A program made the translations under genes and the position numbers. This document shows positions 35,301-48,040 of a stretch of DNA of 64,000 bases, piece after piece; the stretch's first letter is position 1; each line of letters starts with the position of its first letter. The DNA comes from Climacium dendroides (lineage: Eukaryota; Streptophyta; Bryopsida; Hypnales; Climaciaceae): NCBI GenBank assembly GCA_950106755.1, contig OX467082.1, forward strand, positions 8,618,001 to 8,682,000, in the 5' to 3' direction. The notes under the pieces were generated by a model. That model had not been told where the DNA came from, did not search any database, and saw only the letters and a list, made by a program, of their open reading frames with translations.

Positions 35301-38065
35301 CTGTGGGTGTATTTGCTAATGTCCTCAGTGAGCATCTAACATGTTGCTACTGTGAATTAGGGTGATGAATTGCTGGAAGTTGCCGGAAATAGCGTTAGGG
35401 GTAAGACGCCTTTTGAGGCGGCATCGCTCATTCAGGGTCCGAAAGGAACAATGGTTTCTATTAAGGTTGGACAGGTTTCAATATCGCATTTTTGCATCTG
35501 CTGAACCCTTCGTAAATTATTTCTACTCTTTTTGAAAGTTTCCGTCACTGTAAATGTTGATTTTCCGTGAACAATATCTTAGTGCTAGGCATTATATAAT
35601 AATACACGTCTGGGGCATTCAGAGCGTCCCTTCGTAAACAGATTTTGGTTCAAGAGTTTAATCAGCTGTTCCAAATAATGCAGATTCGACATGGACGCTG
35701 TGGCACTCCTCAAGTTTTTGAAGTGGAGCGTCAGCAGGATGTGCGATCTCCAGTGTATTATCGCTTGGAGCGCGTACAGGATTCGAAACAACTATCTGGA
35801 TACATTCACTTGAAAGAGTTCAATGCTCTTGCCAAGCGTGACATCCTGATTGGTATCGTGCCGTTCATTTCCCTCTTCGAAGACATGATGTGTGATGCGT
35901 TCTGTTTTCTACTTGGTTGTAAGTCTGCATTGCCTTTTTCTTACACTTGTCATCGAAAAAATATTTTGATGTCGAAAACTGTTCTGGTTCTGCAGCGATG
36001 AAGAGAATGCAAGATGCTGGTGCTGTATCTTTTGTGCTGGACTTAAGGGACAATCCCGGGGGCCTTGTGCAGGTATTCATGTCCTTTAACCCTCTAGTAC
36101 CCATGCGCCAAAAATGTGCTAAGTCATATCTCGACGAGTTGAAATGGATCATTTAGGAAGCTTCAATGAAGGTTGTGTATATACAAACGACTTACTACTA
36201 ATTAGCGGTTAAGTACATCTATGTTATTCTTTTCACAAGAACGCTTGTTTTTGTTTTATGTCCTGGTGGGCATATTTGAAAGTCATATCCGTCTGCTAGT
36301 CGATTATAACAGGAAGTTATGAAGACCTCTTTTTTATGTAATGACAACACGAAATTTGGACTTGATTTGACGCGCAGGCTGGCATCGAGGTCGCAAGACT
36401 TTTCTTAGATGAGGGTGAAACTGTAAGTGGTATTTTCACTAGATTGCTGGGGTTTGTAAAAATCTAAATGCCATATTTTTGAATGTTGAATTTCTTTCTT
36501 ATCAACTTGGTAGAAATACCTAATGTCGATATCTCGCATGTGTGCAGGTGATAGAAACGGTTGGACGGGATGCAAAGAATATTCGAACTGTTCTTGCCTC
36601 ACATTCACCTATTACAGAAGCTCCCCTTACGGTATGTGTTCGCGGCACTACATTAATAGTGAAATTTAATGTTAACCACACTAATTGATTTTAGAATACA
36701 ATGAGTTTTTACTCTTCGTGAATATTAGTTATGCAAAATATTAAATCTAGTTTAGTTGTCATATGATTATCTCAGATACTGAACATAAGTCTTGTCTCGC
36801 GCAGATCTTGGTTAATGATCACACAGCAAGTGCAAGTGAAATTGTGAGTACCCTCATATCCAATATTCGTTGAGCTCTTCCTATGTTATCATGCTCTGAA
36901 CTTTCAGTTAAGTTTACTCATTTTCGCTAATTTGTGGCTTCAACAATAGGCTATCCATTGTTACTTCCGCATAGTTGTCAATTGTTTTTCTTACAGAGGA
37001 CTCCTTTTGGATGAAATCTGTGTATTGCAGGTTGCAGCTGCTCTTCATGACAATTGCCGGGCAGTGCTAGTGGGTAACCGAACATTTGGCAAGGTGCTTT
37101 TCTAGGTTCACCCTCTGCTGACATCCAACTACGCACTAGTCCATCACATGCTTTTTGGATGCCTATGGAGTTCCCGCTCTGGTCCATTAATGCATCCGAT
37201 ATCCCGTCATTTACAGAGGGAATTTTGATACTTACAGTAGTTACTTGTATGGAAGATTTAGCACAAGCCGATCCCATGTGCATTTAGCTTGCTTGTGCTG
37301 TTGTTGTTGCCAAATCTTGTATGAGAATATGGCCCCACCCACATCAAGCTTGCGTTCAATTCACCCGCACTAAGCAAGTAGCAGCGCAAAGCTAACCTGA
37401 AAGCCCCAACCCCCATTAGCAAACCTTGCGCGTCCTGGCACACAATAGGTTGGTTAGCTTCCAAGCAGCAAATAGGTGTTTTAACATCCAGTTGCTTAAT
37501 TGTTCCTACTTGCTTGGTGCGGACAGGGTCTTAATAACGAGGGTTGTCTGTATGGTTGCTGTGACCTGGTGAAAAGCTCTTTGAGAACTTTTTTTCCTGG
37601 GTGTCACTTGTTGAGCTAAGACAAAGACTGACGTGTTTGGTTTCACTTTACATTCTTTCTAACATGGGTTGAAATTTCTCCCCTCAGGGTCTCATTCAGG
37701 CTGTGTACGAATTGAGTGACGGATCTGGAGTCGTCTTGACAGTAGGAAAATACGTTACACCCGGACACCAGGACATTGATGGTGCCGGCATTGAACCAGA
37801 TTACAAGCAACTCCCCAGTAATGATTTTCCCTGTTTGGATGTGTCTTTATTTTGATGTTTTGGAAATTGCAAGCTACACGCAGAGTGTTGAGGTACCAAT
37901 GATCTTTACATGTGCTTGATGTGGCGTGCAGTTGCATTACATTTCTAGTATTTACTGACTCAAGTTCAATTTCTTGCAGGCCCCAGTGCAGGGCAAGAAA
38001 AGCTGAGGGGTTGCAAATTGTTGAAGGCTTCAAGCAATTCTTCTAGAGATCTAGTATTTTCATAG
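32350..38065 (+). CDS. CTPA: C-terminal processing peptidase of photosystem II D1 protein
   Basis: Fifteen exons, 541 residues, all phases agree: 32350-32429, 32675-32714, 33242-33469, 34133-34354, 34598-34717, 34999-35136, 35361-35465, 35684-35852, 35996-36072, 36378-36422, 36548-36631, 36805-36843, 37031-37093, 37688-37817, 37980-38065. Peptidase family S41; it trims the D1 C-terminus in the thylakoid lumen so the manganese cluster can assemble. The N-terminus is a transit-peptide-like stretch followed by hydrophobic VGLLASLITVAANFHFPG ending PAFG, a likely lumen signal. Then QEAWQVVNENF, LNDPYTRFLT, a PDZ domain (about 235-330, LSKYDVTGIG to IQGPKGTMVSI), VLDLRDNPGGLVQ, and the catalytic pair Ser445 in NDHTASASEI and Lys470 in NRTFGKGLIQ. 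The last exon is weakly conserved. Exon 2 and the final splice are the least certain. Confidence 0.94.
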
Positions 38066-38943
38066 GCATCAAGAAGCCCTTGAAGCAAAACTGCCTTTTG
38101 ACTCTAAGCAATTGTAGAACAGAAGCACGTTAGATCAACATTTTAATTCAAGTCTTCTTTCATACTCTTCTGGATTTGGATGTGCTCTTGGAGTGGAGAA
38201 TTGTTCAGATTTTCGTAATGAGCATTGCCATCGCTGACAATGTTCAGTTATTGCCGGCCCAAATAGTACCAGCAAGTAGAGTCTACTTCTAAAATTTATG
38301 TCGTACGGAGTATTTTACAAAGTTTGGAATTACGACACCTCACATTGAACTCTCAAATGATCATATTTTTTGACATGAAAGATGTACATATGAATGTTTT
38401 TCACATGTCTATACAATTTAATTTTAAAAATTCATCACCAATGCTTTTCAATCAATTATCCTGTAAAACCAATTGAATATCAATTGAAACAGTTCACCAA
38501 AAATGGAGTTTGAAACTAAAATGTGGTACGCTTCATTGGGATTGTGTAAAAGTTGAATGTTAATTATGTAACACAGAAAATGCCAATTGTATTCTATATT
38601 ATGCAAAATTCTTTGAATGGCACAATAGGCAATTTGTAAGATTATTGTACCCTGTTGTACACTACAGAAAATGAATTGTTGTATTTTGACTTACAGCAAA
38701 AATGGGTAGTTCGGGCATAGGACGCATGAGCTTACTTGAAGATGAATTTACAGATACAAAGCTTGAGGCGATTGGTACGTTGGGCACTCTGGCTACAACA
38801 AACTAGAATCCTGCTACAATCCTGGGTAAACATGACTAGCAAAAACATAGAATTGCACAAGAAAATGGGTGTGTACGTACTTTACAGGACCACTTGTCAG
38901 GAGCTTGCAATAGACAGAGTATCCTACATATTCTCAAACTAGT
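38066..38943. other. Convergent 3' region with a dispersed repeat copy
   Basis: Lies between the stop codons of CtpA (plus) and the glutaredoxin-like gene (minus). About 38365-38660 is similar to 58245-58545 and to the reverse strand of 57490-57765, sharing AAAAATTCATCACCAAT and TTTGAATGGCACAATAGG. The class of the repeat is unknown. It has no protein. Confidence 0.6.
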
Positions 38944-41900
38944 TCAAGCTGCAACTGCTCCATAGGTCTTGAATAGATAGGCAATGATGTCTTTGGACTC
39001 TGCCATGCGAACTCCCGTGTTTGGGTCTACCAAATAAGGCACCTGTGCAACGGAATACCAAATTCTTCAGCTTCAGGGTATATTCTCACGCCGATTGGTT
39101 GGAATGACACAAGGATCAAAAACTTCCAGAACTGTATTCCTGGATATTAAGCTTGAATGGAAATTAGAGCGAGAAAGCATCATTTGCTTGCAGAAAGACA
39201 AAGCTCACCTGAGTAGAACCTGCCAGTTGAAGGAGAGCAGGGCGAACTGAGGAACCTTTTCCTGCGTTTCGTAGGATGTAAGGGAGCTCTAACTCGCACA
39301 GAGCTTCTCGGACTAACCGCGCAAACTAGTCACCCAAAGTAATGATGCAATTAATAGGCAGCCAAGAACCAATTTCAGGTTTCAAACATTATTAGCAAGA
39401 TTTAGTAAGTCTCATATCGAGAGAGGTGTTGGTGTCATGTTCAACTAAATCCCTCCTCTAGAATACCAGGGAGGGATATTCCATCCATTGGTGAGGTGTT
39501 ATAAAAGGCCTACGGGAGGACTCTCTGGGCTGAAAAATGGTATAAGATAAGCTTTACACAATGTAATTAGTCCTGTCGGTTAAATTCTTGCCTGATGGAA
39601 GGTAGCAAGCTGACGGCAAGACATCATCACTGTTCTTTTGGCATTATGTAGGATAGAAAGTCTCTGCAATTTAACGAGGTACAAACCCTACTAAAATGGC
39701 TAAAAGTGGCTCCTTCCATATGTTGAAATGAATCAGTTACGAGTTTTTCAAGGTAGCACAATACACCAATAAAGAGGAGAAACCATGTTCTTTGGACAGC
39801 AGACAATATGGATTCGAAGTTACTACTATTATCTAGGAGCTTCCAAATTGGGCTCTCTACCGGAAGGGGTTACACTCCTCCATAGCAGATTTACATGTGG
39901 CTAAACCATGGAACCGTGGATTTGAATATTTCACAAAAAACTCATGAAGAACATGTCCTAAAGATGAAAGAGACGACTCTTTTCGTGAAGACTACAAACC
40001 TGGTTATTCTCGTAGGAGTAAAGCTCCAGCATCTTTTCCGGCGGTTGAAGTCGTGCCCGTTGAAAGAGCATCATACCTCGACCGGCTCGTACTAATGTTG
40101 GAACCCATCCTGTCACAAGTGTGCTGTGCAGAAAGTGGCCAACCAACCCCCCAAAACGACAGGTAAAGATTGAGAGGATACGAGAAGCATCAGAGGAATT
40201 AGCAATGACTGAAATCAGTTTTGAACTGCCACCTTTCAAGTAGTCCAGGTGATGGCTGCCGGCCTGCTCCATATTCTTGGAAGAGATACTTTACTATGTC
40301 CGCTGCACATAACAATCAACCAGGTTCATCTATTTTTTAAACAAGAAACTCAACAAGAAGCACACAAATTAGGCAACAGTTTAATGCTTACAGCTCTCGT
40401 ACAGAGAAACTCCAGTATTTGGATCCAGGAAGAAGGGAAACCTGCACAAAGAAGTTCGATCAATGCTTCAGAATCAACCCGAAACTCTTAACGACAACAT
40501 ACGCCAACATGTAACAAGAAAAAAACACTCACGTACTGGTCCTTTCCGCCTTTGCTACGCACGAACTCCCGATGCCTCAACGAGCCTTTCGGGCAGGGAA
40601 AAATCTGCTCCAAATAGCAATAAAGTACATATATAAGATAAGGAAGAATTAAATTGATGCATCATAGGAATGAATCCTTTGAACAGTGGTGTACAACGGT
40701 AGCATACCATCTGAGTAAATAGAAACACGGTACAGGTGTCATGGTGCAAGAGCCAACAACGGACAATTTACCTCTGCTGACAGGTCAAGCTCGGTAAGGG
40801 CTTCCCTCACACGACGACAAAATGGGCACGCCTCTGCACGAATAGTCATTTCAGCAGATAGAAACGTTGCAATAGTGATAGATGTCCAAACCGTTCTGCA
40901 TTTCCAGCCCTTGTAAAGACCATTTGCAGCATTGCAACTGAAGTAGAACTGACGCAGCAATAAGAAGACACAGAAAGCAAAATCTGCTTCCGAAAAAAGA
41001 AAGCCTAGAGATCATTCTCACACGTCAATCTTGACAAAATTTTACCAAATTCATAAAGCTGTAGACGCTTAAGAGGTTGCCCAGATTCGGTACGTGCAGC
41101 TGCAGTTTCTGGAAGCACTTGCGAGCCCCACGGTAGCCTTGCCAAACTTGCCACTCCTGTTGTCGCTGTCTAACGATAAACACAACCGGTGATTCACCCA
41201 GTGGGCATTGTGAAGAATTCATAAGCATGGAGGATAGATCAGACCGCAGCCAAACATTAACCAATCTCAGAAAGCATCCTGCAAACCGCCCAATTCAATA
41301 AAATCTATCTCCTAGGTCCTTCACTTACAGAGATTGCCCTGGATATAAACCCTCAATCTGATAGAGAATTTCTCGATTTGATCCAATTATACGAACAATC
41401 GCTTGGTATCATAAACATACGAGAGCAAATTTCATGAACAAATGCTAACTCTGCATCAGAATTTGAATACAATAAACCCAGCCAAGCTTTGATTGAAGAG
41501 TACCTCAAGGAAGGCGTTGCGCGGTGCAGAGGGATCACCACCCTAGCATCCAAATCAAGCAGCGCATCAAAAAGGACAAAACGTACAGCTTCGCACCTCT
41601 AGAAGCAAACGACTTCCAACACGAAGCTGCCCTAAAACCAATCTTGAGAGAAAAATTCATGCGTACCCCAAAGAGCTTGAGCAAGGGGCAGAGAAACGTC
41701 AGAAAACTGCCAGAATTCGAGGAAGCGCTGCTGGCCACAGGCGAAGTTTGCGAATCTTCATTCTTGCTCTCGTCGTCAACAAGAGCGCGTATATTAGGCT
41801 TCTTCGTCTTCTTCGTCTTCATCGCAACCCTAGCACATTCACAAAAGGACACGTTCTTCTCGTGAATGGATTGAATTTCACATTGCAACATCTGGCCCGG

Positions 41901-42148
41901 CTTTCCATCCTCAACCTGAAAACCTAATTGCATTCAATTGTGATAATCTCTCGACAAAACTCGCAGATATGAACAACAAGAAAAACATACTGGGTCCGCA
42001 AAACAGGTGCCGAGTTGAAGAGGAAGCCATTGCAACTGCCGCGACCAAATTCAAAATGGGGTCGAGCATCTCCTCCTCCTCGATTGGGATGCTCCAGCAG
42101 CTGCTTGCATTGCACAGGCGAACTCCAATGCCCGATCGTGCAAGCCAT
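38944..42148 (-). CDS. Plastid-type protein with two glutaredoxin/GST-N-like domains
   Basis: Ten exons, 374 residues: 42148-41987, 41915-41667, 41169-41046, 40833-40772, 40604-40537, 40441-40392, 40302-40233, 40123-40000, 39325-39209, 39042-38944. It matches a plant thioredoxin-fold family (Arabidopsis At5g03880-like, from memory). Domain 1 has EACPFCRRVREALTELDLSA with Cys181 and Cys184, then FPCPKGSLRHREF, FPFFLDPNTGVSLYES and IVKYLFQEYGAG. A linker GWVPTLVRAGRGM leads to domain 2: LELYSYENNQFARLVREALC, VPYLVDPNTGVRMAES and IIAYLFKTYGA. Domain 2 has no CxxC, so only domain 1 could be redox-active by that motif. The N-terminal ~110 residues are Ser-rich and transit-like. The exon 1 border (donor at 41986) is uncertain; the other borders are well supported by phase and homology. 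Confidence 0.9.
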
Positions 42149-42688
42149 TGAATCGACTCGAAATCCCGTCGGCTTGGAGCACCGACAGTGAAGAATCGAA
42201 AAGTGGATAACGTAAGGTAGAGCTGGATGTGGTCACTTACCCCTTGTAGCTAAGCTGGCACATGCCAACTAGATCAATTGCTGACGTGGAATGAAGATCA
42301 GTTCTACACACATGGCAAGCTGTCCCTAACTCCGTCTGTCTGTTACTCTAGTCCAACCGCAGCTTTGCTTGCTTTGCAACTATTTTAAGATATATTTGGG
42401 GCCCAAAATGGACCCTTTTGGTATGTTCACACTTGGTGTTAGGGGTGATGTTTGCAATGTGAATCTGGTCCAGAAGTAGGTGTGAATTCGTTCCTAAAAT
42501 CCTCAGGTAAGGGAGGAGGTCCATAAATCATTCACCTAAGAGCTGAAACTGAATTTTGGAGAGGTGAATTTTCTTGGAATATATTTCAGTAAAATTTCCT
42601 TGAAAGACAAGTGGAATTGGCATCTAACCCAAGTTGTTTCATATTTTTTGGAGCTTTGTGAAATTAGTTATGAAGTTGAAATGGCATA

Positions 42689-42800
42689 GGGCTCTAAAAT
42701 CGCCTACCTCAAATTTACATTGTTTCTACATTGTTGAAGGCTGCAAATAAGCAACATGTACAAATAGTGTACATTTGAGGAGGTGGACGATTTTAGAGCC
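42689..42800. mobile_element. 112-bp fold-back MITE, TA flanks
   Basis: The left end GGGCTCTAAAATCGCCTACC pairs with a right end whose complement is GGCTCTAAAATCGTCCACCT, and pairing continues inward. TA is present on both sides (42687-42688 and 42801-42802). Non-coding. Confidence 0.75.
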
Positions 42801-43097
42801 TATATGCTTTTAGAACCTCCTACTTTAACAATATTCTTTCAACACCAAGAGAAAACAAACCTTGGGCTTACAACTCGCTTGCAATTACTCTAGTACCCAA
42901 TTTGGCTACATTGTAAGCTATTGTAGTGAAAATTGTACACAAGTTTGCAATATGATAGTGCACAATCAAAGATTTGAAACGAGTGCAAGTAGTTTGAAAA
43001 TGAAGATTTTGTGAATTCAATGAATATATGATGCGATTTGAACAAGTGGCAAGAGGTTCAATATAGAATTACATTAGCATTGTAATGGACAAGAATA

Positions 43098-43548
43098 AGG
43101 TAAAACAACCCATTCTGGTCAATTTAGGAATTTGGCTTCATGTCCTTGCTGGAATTTTTTTCCACATGAAGACAAGTATAAGAAACAATCATAACAATTG
43201 AAATTTTATTTTTTTGATAAAATATGAATTTGCTATGAATTTTTGAAGTGTTCAATACATCATGACCCCAAAGAGTCTTTAGACTACCCTAGAATCAACA
43301 AAACCTAAATCCATAATGCTCATCTTACTCACCTACACAATCACAATATTTTCTAATATGGAAAGCCTAAAAAGTCGATTCTTACAATGAATTTACATTG
43401 AAAAATTAGAAGTTTCTAATGAGGTCACTAATCACTCCATTACCATCATGTTAGACATTGATTGTGGCCCAAATCTCACATATTGAAAAAACCTGTAATG
43501 GAGTCATTCCCTAAGGCATTCAATTGACTGCAATGGGATGTTCTACCT
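43098..43548 (-). mobile_element. TA-flanked MITE (AGGTAAARCA family), copy 2
   Basis: Ends AGGTAAAACAACCCATT and AATGGGATGTTCTACCT, flanked by TA at 43096-43097 and 43549-43550. It is 451 bp, colinear with the reverse complement of 6378-6836. Two related full-length copies with intact ends confirm the family borders. Confidence 0.82.
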
Positions 43549-45492
43549 TAGTTACCCAACTGGGGATCACAATAGTATAACTTTTAATTCTCAGAAACGA
43601 GTTGATTGAAATACATGACTAATATCTTTGACCACCCATTAGTAAAACTTTTCATTCCCCAAAACGAGTTGACCTGATATAGTTTCCGTGTTGCTTCGGT
43701 CAGTTAAACTTAGTTTCCTGAGCTGCTTGTGAATTGCACGTACAAAGAGTTGTTGTAATAACTTCAACAGAACGAAGCAGTGGATTCTTCACATCAGTCT
43801 TCTTCACTGTGATGTGTAATCGCATACAACATAAACTAAGAGGAAGGACTGAGGAAGGACTGCTTGCTCAAGAATCGCGGGCGATACAAGTTCCCGATTT
43901 CACAATCTGATCCTGAGCTACTTCAGAGTTCAGACTGCTTCACAGCACAATCCGAGGGACTACATATGTACACATCATCATGCATTTATCACCCAAACGT
44001 GATGGATAGTTGAAACCCTGAACGGACGAGACTTATCACCACTACTTTGCCAAAAACGATCCAATTTTTGGACCAATACAAATGCATTCCTCGTTTCATT
44101 TCTACAGTAATCTTGAAAAGTCATCCTTCGGGTCACTTTTTGGCCTCAGCCTCCGAATACGATGATGGAGGACTATTCTCGGTGCAATTCTGCCTGGGGC
44201 AGAATTGAAAAAACGAAATACTAACCCTAAACAGGAAACATTTGACACTGGAGATCTCTAACGAGTGTAAATTTTGGCTTGAAAGAAATTAACGAGCAAA
44301 ATATTAATGTGGAAGGGCATAACATCTAAAATAATTGAGGTACAAAAGCTAAAACCGGTGACCATTGCTGGAAAACTAGTCATTTATCCTGACAGTAAGA
44401 GAACACAAGAAGCTTCAAGGAATCCACGAAACTACGACCCAGCAGGCCGGTACTACCCGACCCGGCCAACAGGCCACAACCCGATCCGCCGGTACCTTTC
44501 AGAGCCTTCCCAGCTCTATTAGGACCACCCCATGTTTTGATCGGTGTCGTGCATCCCACACGACCACCATAAATTGAACATGCCACGTTACGTTTCTGTC
44601 AAGCAGAAAGCATCATCGTCGTGACCGTGAAATTGCCACGAATGACACAATTCTACGACTGCTAATCAAGAAAGGTGCCAAACACATCACAACAAATCAA
44701 TAAAGGATCGATACTCACCCCAAACCAGAACTCACGTTGCAAAAACCTCGCCAACACGCGCTGGATCCCTCCCACAACAGCTGTGTTTCGATCAACACTA
44801 CAGCTGCTGCAGCCACGCTAATTATTAACGTCGTAAGGAGCCTGTTTACCAAATTACTCGCATTAACCGACACCTCATCAGACAACCATCACACCTCCGT
44901 CACTCAACACCACAAACAGAACATCAAAACCCACCTTCGCTTGGAAAAAGCCACCGGCTACTTTATTGTACAGATATTGAGTACTGTGCAAGATCCAGAA
45001 AATGTTTCGGCTGCTGCAGTAAGAGTAGACCAGAAAAAACGAACAAAGAAGAACCCTCGGAAGACTCAAGACAAAGCAAGGGACGTACAGAATCAAACCA
45101 AATAATATCACCTACTCAAAAACTACAAAATAGGGCTGAAAAATCTATGCTTGCTAAGTTATACCACAAACATTCTATTCTTTGGTTCACGCCGACGTAC
45201 ATCGTCACTATAATCATCGCCAACAACAACTACGTTGTAAGCTGGCGTAACATCGAAACACTAATCGTCACACGGAACCAATGAACCGAAATACCCTTCC
45301 TCCCCAGTCACCAGCCCAACAAACCGGAAAAAGTGGCAGCCTAAGCCGTACAAGAGGCTCCTGCTGCTGCGACATATTGTGACATGGGCATCGCCACAAA
45401 TTCTATAGATCTACAGCAATGACATGGTGGGGTGGTCGGCTGAACAACAGAATTCCCAGCATTGCACGGCATGGATCGAAACGAATCCACCC

Positions 45493-47302
45493 TCAAATCA
45501 CCTTGTTGGATTTGAGTACAGGTAGAAGGATAATTAAGAGCAGGATGATCAGAAGAATGATCCCAATGCATGTCCACTTCCGCTTACTCCGTTGGTGTCG
45601 CTTGGCCACACGCAGATGCGTGCTACCCCTCTCCACGTAAGACGCCGAACGGTTTACCTGCGCCTCGATGTTGTTCAGCTGCTCGCCCTGTGCCTCCACC
45701 AGCACAGACATGTCCATAAAGATCTGATGCAGCTCCAAAAGGTTCTTCTCGATCTCCTTCACAGAGTCATGCCTTTCCTGGATCTCGCGGATGGTTTCCA
45801 TCACGTGACCTCGGCCCTGTTCCTGAATAGCCTTCTGCAAAAAGCTCTCGCTCTGCCCGGTCTCGATGATCGTCTCAATGGTGTCCTCGTCCGCTTGTTG
45901 CCCCGTGACGGTGTAATATCTGCACCACTCGCCCACGGAGGCTTCCATCAGTTCTCACTTCCAACTCCCACAGCTCACTAGCAAACTGGCATATCCTTTG
46001 GTGTAGATATAAGTCGTAATCGCATTGAGCGCAGTTAAGCTTACGTGCAAGGACCCACATCGCTCGCTCGCTCACTATCACTCACTCATCTAGGGGCTTG
46101 CTTTCGCGACTGCGATTGGAATGGATGCATAACGGACATAATAGTCACCACAGGAACAACCATCAATTGCTACTTGCTTTTGCAGTACATTCCCCCACGA
46201 AAGGTAGGTCCACTCTTCCTCTGAATTCTCTACCAGTGCTCATAATGCACAACACCGCTGCATTCTATCCCACTTCGCTGCTTCCCCGACATTTTAGGGT
46301 TTCATAATATCCTTTCCAGAGTCCCGGACACACTACCGACAACGTCGGATGCGCAATTTCAAGATGGAAAGTCGGATTCGCAATTTCAAGATGGCGCATC
46401 TAGACGATGACGAAGTCGATCCTGGATAATTAATTGAACAAACGAATGAATGCGGGTGGTCATTCACATATAAGTACCGCGCGAGCCGGAATTCTGAGCG
46501 TTCACTGTCAGAACACTCCAATAAAAGTTGTCCCCACAGCCAAAATAGGCCCTTGGGCTGGCCGACACCTGCATTTCCCAGTCAAGGCCCCCAGGAAGGA
46601 GTGGTGTATTTGGCATCCCAACGTCGCAATTTCGACGGCGGACTCGCAATTCCACGGCCACCCCAGAGACGTTCCATGCCCAATTCAATTCTTTTCACTC
46701 GAACCCTAACACAACCATTCGTGAGAAACCTGCGCAACCACGGGGACAACCAAAAGAAGTCAAGGCACGACAACGGTGGCGTACCTGCGCTCGATGGTCT
46801 CCCGGTACTCGTTCATCATTTTCTCCCGAAGAGCCTGGAATTCTCCCATCAGGTCCTTGAGCTTCTTGCGTTGATTGTTGGTGATGCTCATGCGAGTCCT
46901 ATCCGTCGGCGTGCCCTCCTCGCACCCCTTCGTCCGACGGCTCTCCAGGTTGCCCCGGTCCAGCTCCTCCAACTTCGCCTTGATGCCCCGCGCCAGCTTG
47001 CTCACCTGCGCGATGTCCGCATCCATGCGACCGCGCAAAGCCTTCATGGCAGGTGCTCGGTGCACGCCCTTGCTCTCCTCATTGGCCTCCTGCAGCTTCA
47101 CCAAGAGCTGCTTGATCCGGTCCATGTCGCCCTTGATCTTCTCCACCTCCGCGAAGAAGTGCTCCAAGCGCCGGTCGCCACCGCCCAACTCCGCCATCTG
47201 GGTGCTCGGCCCACCCCCGCTCTCCAAATCCCCCGGTCCATCGTCGTAAGGCCCCCGGCCGCCCTTCCGCGCCGAGAACGTCTGCGACAGCAGGTCGTTC
47301 AT
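45493..47302 (-). CDS. SYP132: SYP1-type plasma-membrane syntaxin (Qa-SNARE), SYP132-like
   Basis: Two exons, 47302-46785 and 45919-45493, joined in phase 2, 314 residues. It begins MNDLLSQTF, matching SYP132 rather than SYP121. The Habc region includes [47 protein letters not shown] and [20 protein letters not shown]. The linker [20 protein letters not shown] and [16 protein letters not shown] lead into the SNARE helix, with the zero-layer Gln in [22 protein letters not shown]-terminal membrane anchor is at about 288-308 ([19 protein letters not shown]). It forms fusion complexes for secretion and cell-plate formation at the plasma membrane. The single intron sits just before the conserved YTVTG. 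The opposite-strand open frame of 265 codons is a shadow of exon 1. Confidence 0.95.
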
Positions 47303-48040
47303 CTTGGCTCTAAACCCAGGCGAGCGCGGGCGCCACCTCCGCCAACCTAATCACGCAGAACGCCACGATCTGCGCAACGAGAAACCTCAAACCAGCAGCA
47401 ACCCAAAAACCCAGCGAGTGCCACCCACCCACCGGAATCCACGAATCCAACGCAAAACGGATCCCGAAGTCCGATCCCACCAAAAGCACCTACAACCAAA
47501 GAATGGAAAACGCTCCAGGAGTGGACGCAAAATGTCGAATCTGTGTAAGAACGATTGCAGCAGACGCCCACATGGCCAGCTCCGCAAAGGCAGCCAGGTC
47601 CGTTGCCTGCGGCACCCTGGACGAAGCACGAAGGAAGGGAGGAAGGGAGGAAGGAAGGAAGGCGTCGACGCAAATGCCCCTATGTTGCAAACGCGTACAT
47701 CTGAGTGAGACTCCGTAGATACTCTCCCCTGAACTGGTAGATTCCTGGGTTTACGGCGGTGCTTGCTACGGGTCCTGCTGGCCGTCATAACTGTGCTGGA
47801 CTTCGGATTCGCCGTGACTGGGACTGCGTGGGGCTTACCTCAGCGGATGGCGGGCCTTTTACCTTACTTTGAGGGAACCGTCGGCGTGCAGTGGGAGCAT
47901 CATCAATGGGGCACTTGAAAAGCCGCTGCATCTGAATATTTTCTGAGTCGGGGGGGCACCTAAAGAAGATTCTCCAAGGGGTGAAAATTTTGGAAGTGCC
48001 CCTTGTGGTTTTTTTAAGCATGATTTGCCATGGCACATTA
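47303..48040. promoter_or_regulatory. 5' leader and promoter of the syntaxin gene
   Basis: GC-richer sequence upstream of the syntaxin start. A GGAAGGAAGGGAGGAA-type purine tract lies at about 47632-47660; in the transcript direction it reads as a CT-rich tract, common in plant 5' UTRs. No TATA box assigned. Confidence 0.45.

Larger units (their letters stand above)
42149..45492. other. Intergenic region with two MITEs
   Basis: Holds the promoter of the glutaredoxin-like gene, two TA-flanked MITEs (listed separately) and the 3' flank of the syntaxin gene. Open frames at 44307-44522 and 44737-45105 have no protein-family features and fall in the likely syntaxin 3' UTR or beyond. Confidence 0.45.

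Noticed and set aside
39326..39999. Intron 8 of the glutaredoxin-like gene searched for a nested tRNA or small RNA gene
   Set aside because: No tRNA-type A/B boxes or cloverleaf arms could be traced.
44737..45105. 122-codon frame downstream of the syntaxin gene
   Set aside because: Low-complexity composition, no domain, and it overlaps the probable syntaxin 3' UTR on the other strand.
46553..47350. 265-codon plus-strand open frame
   Set aside because: Antisense shadow of the syntaxin first exon, produced by its GC-rich codons.
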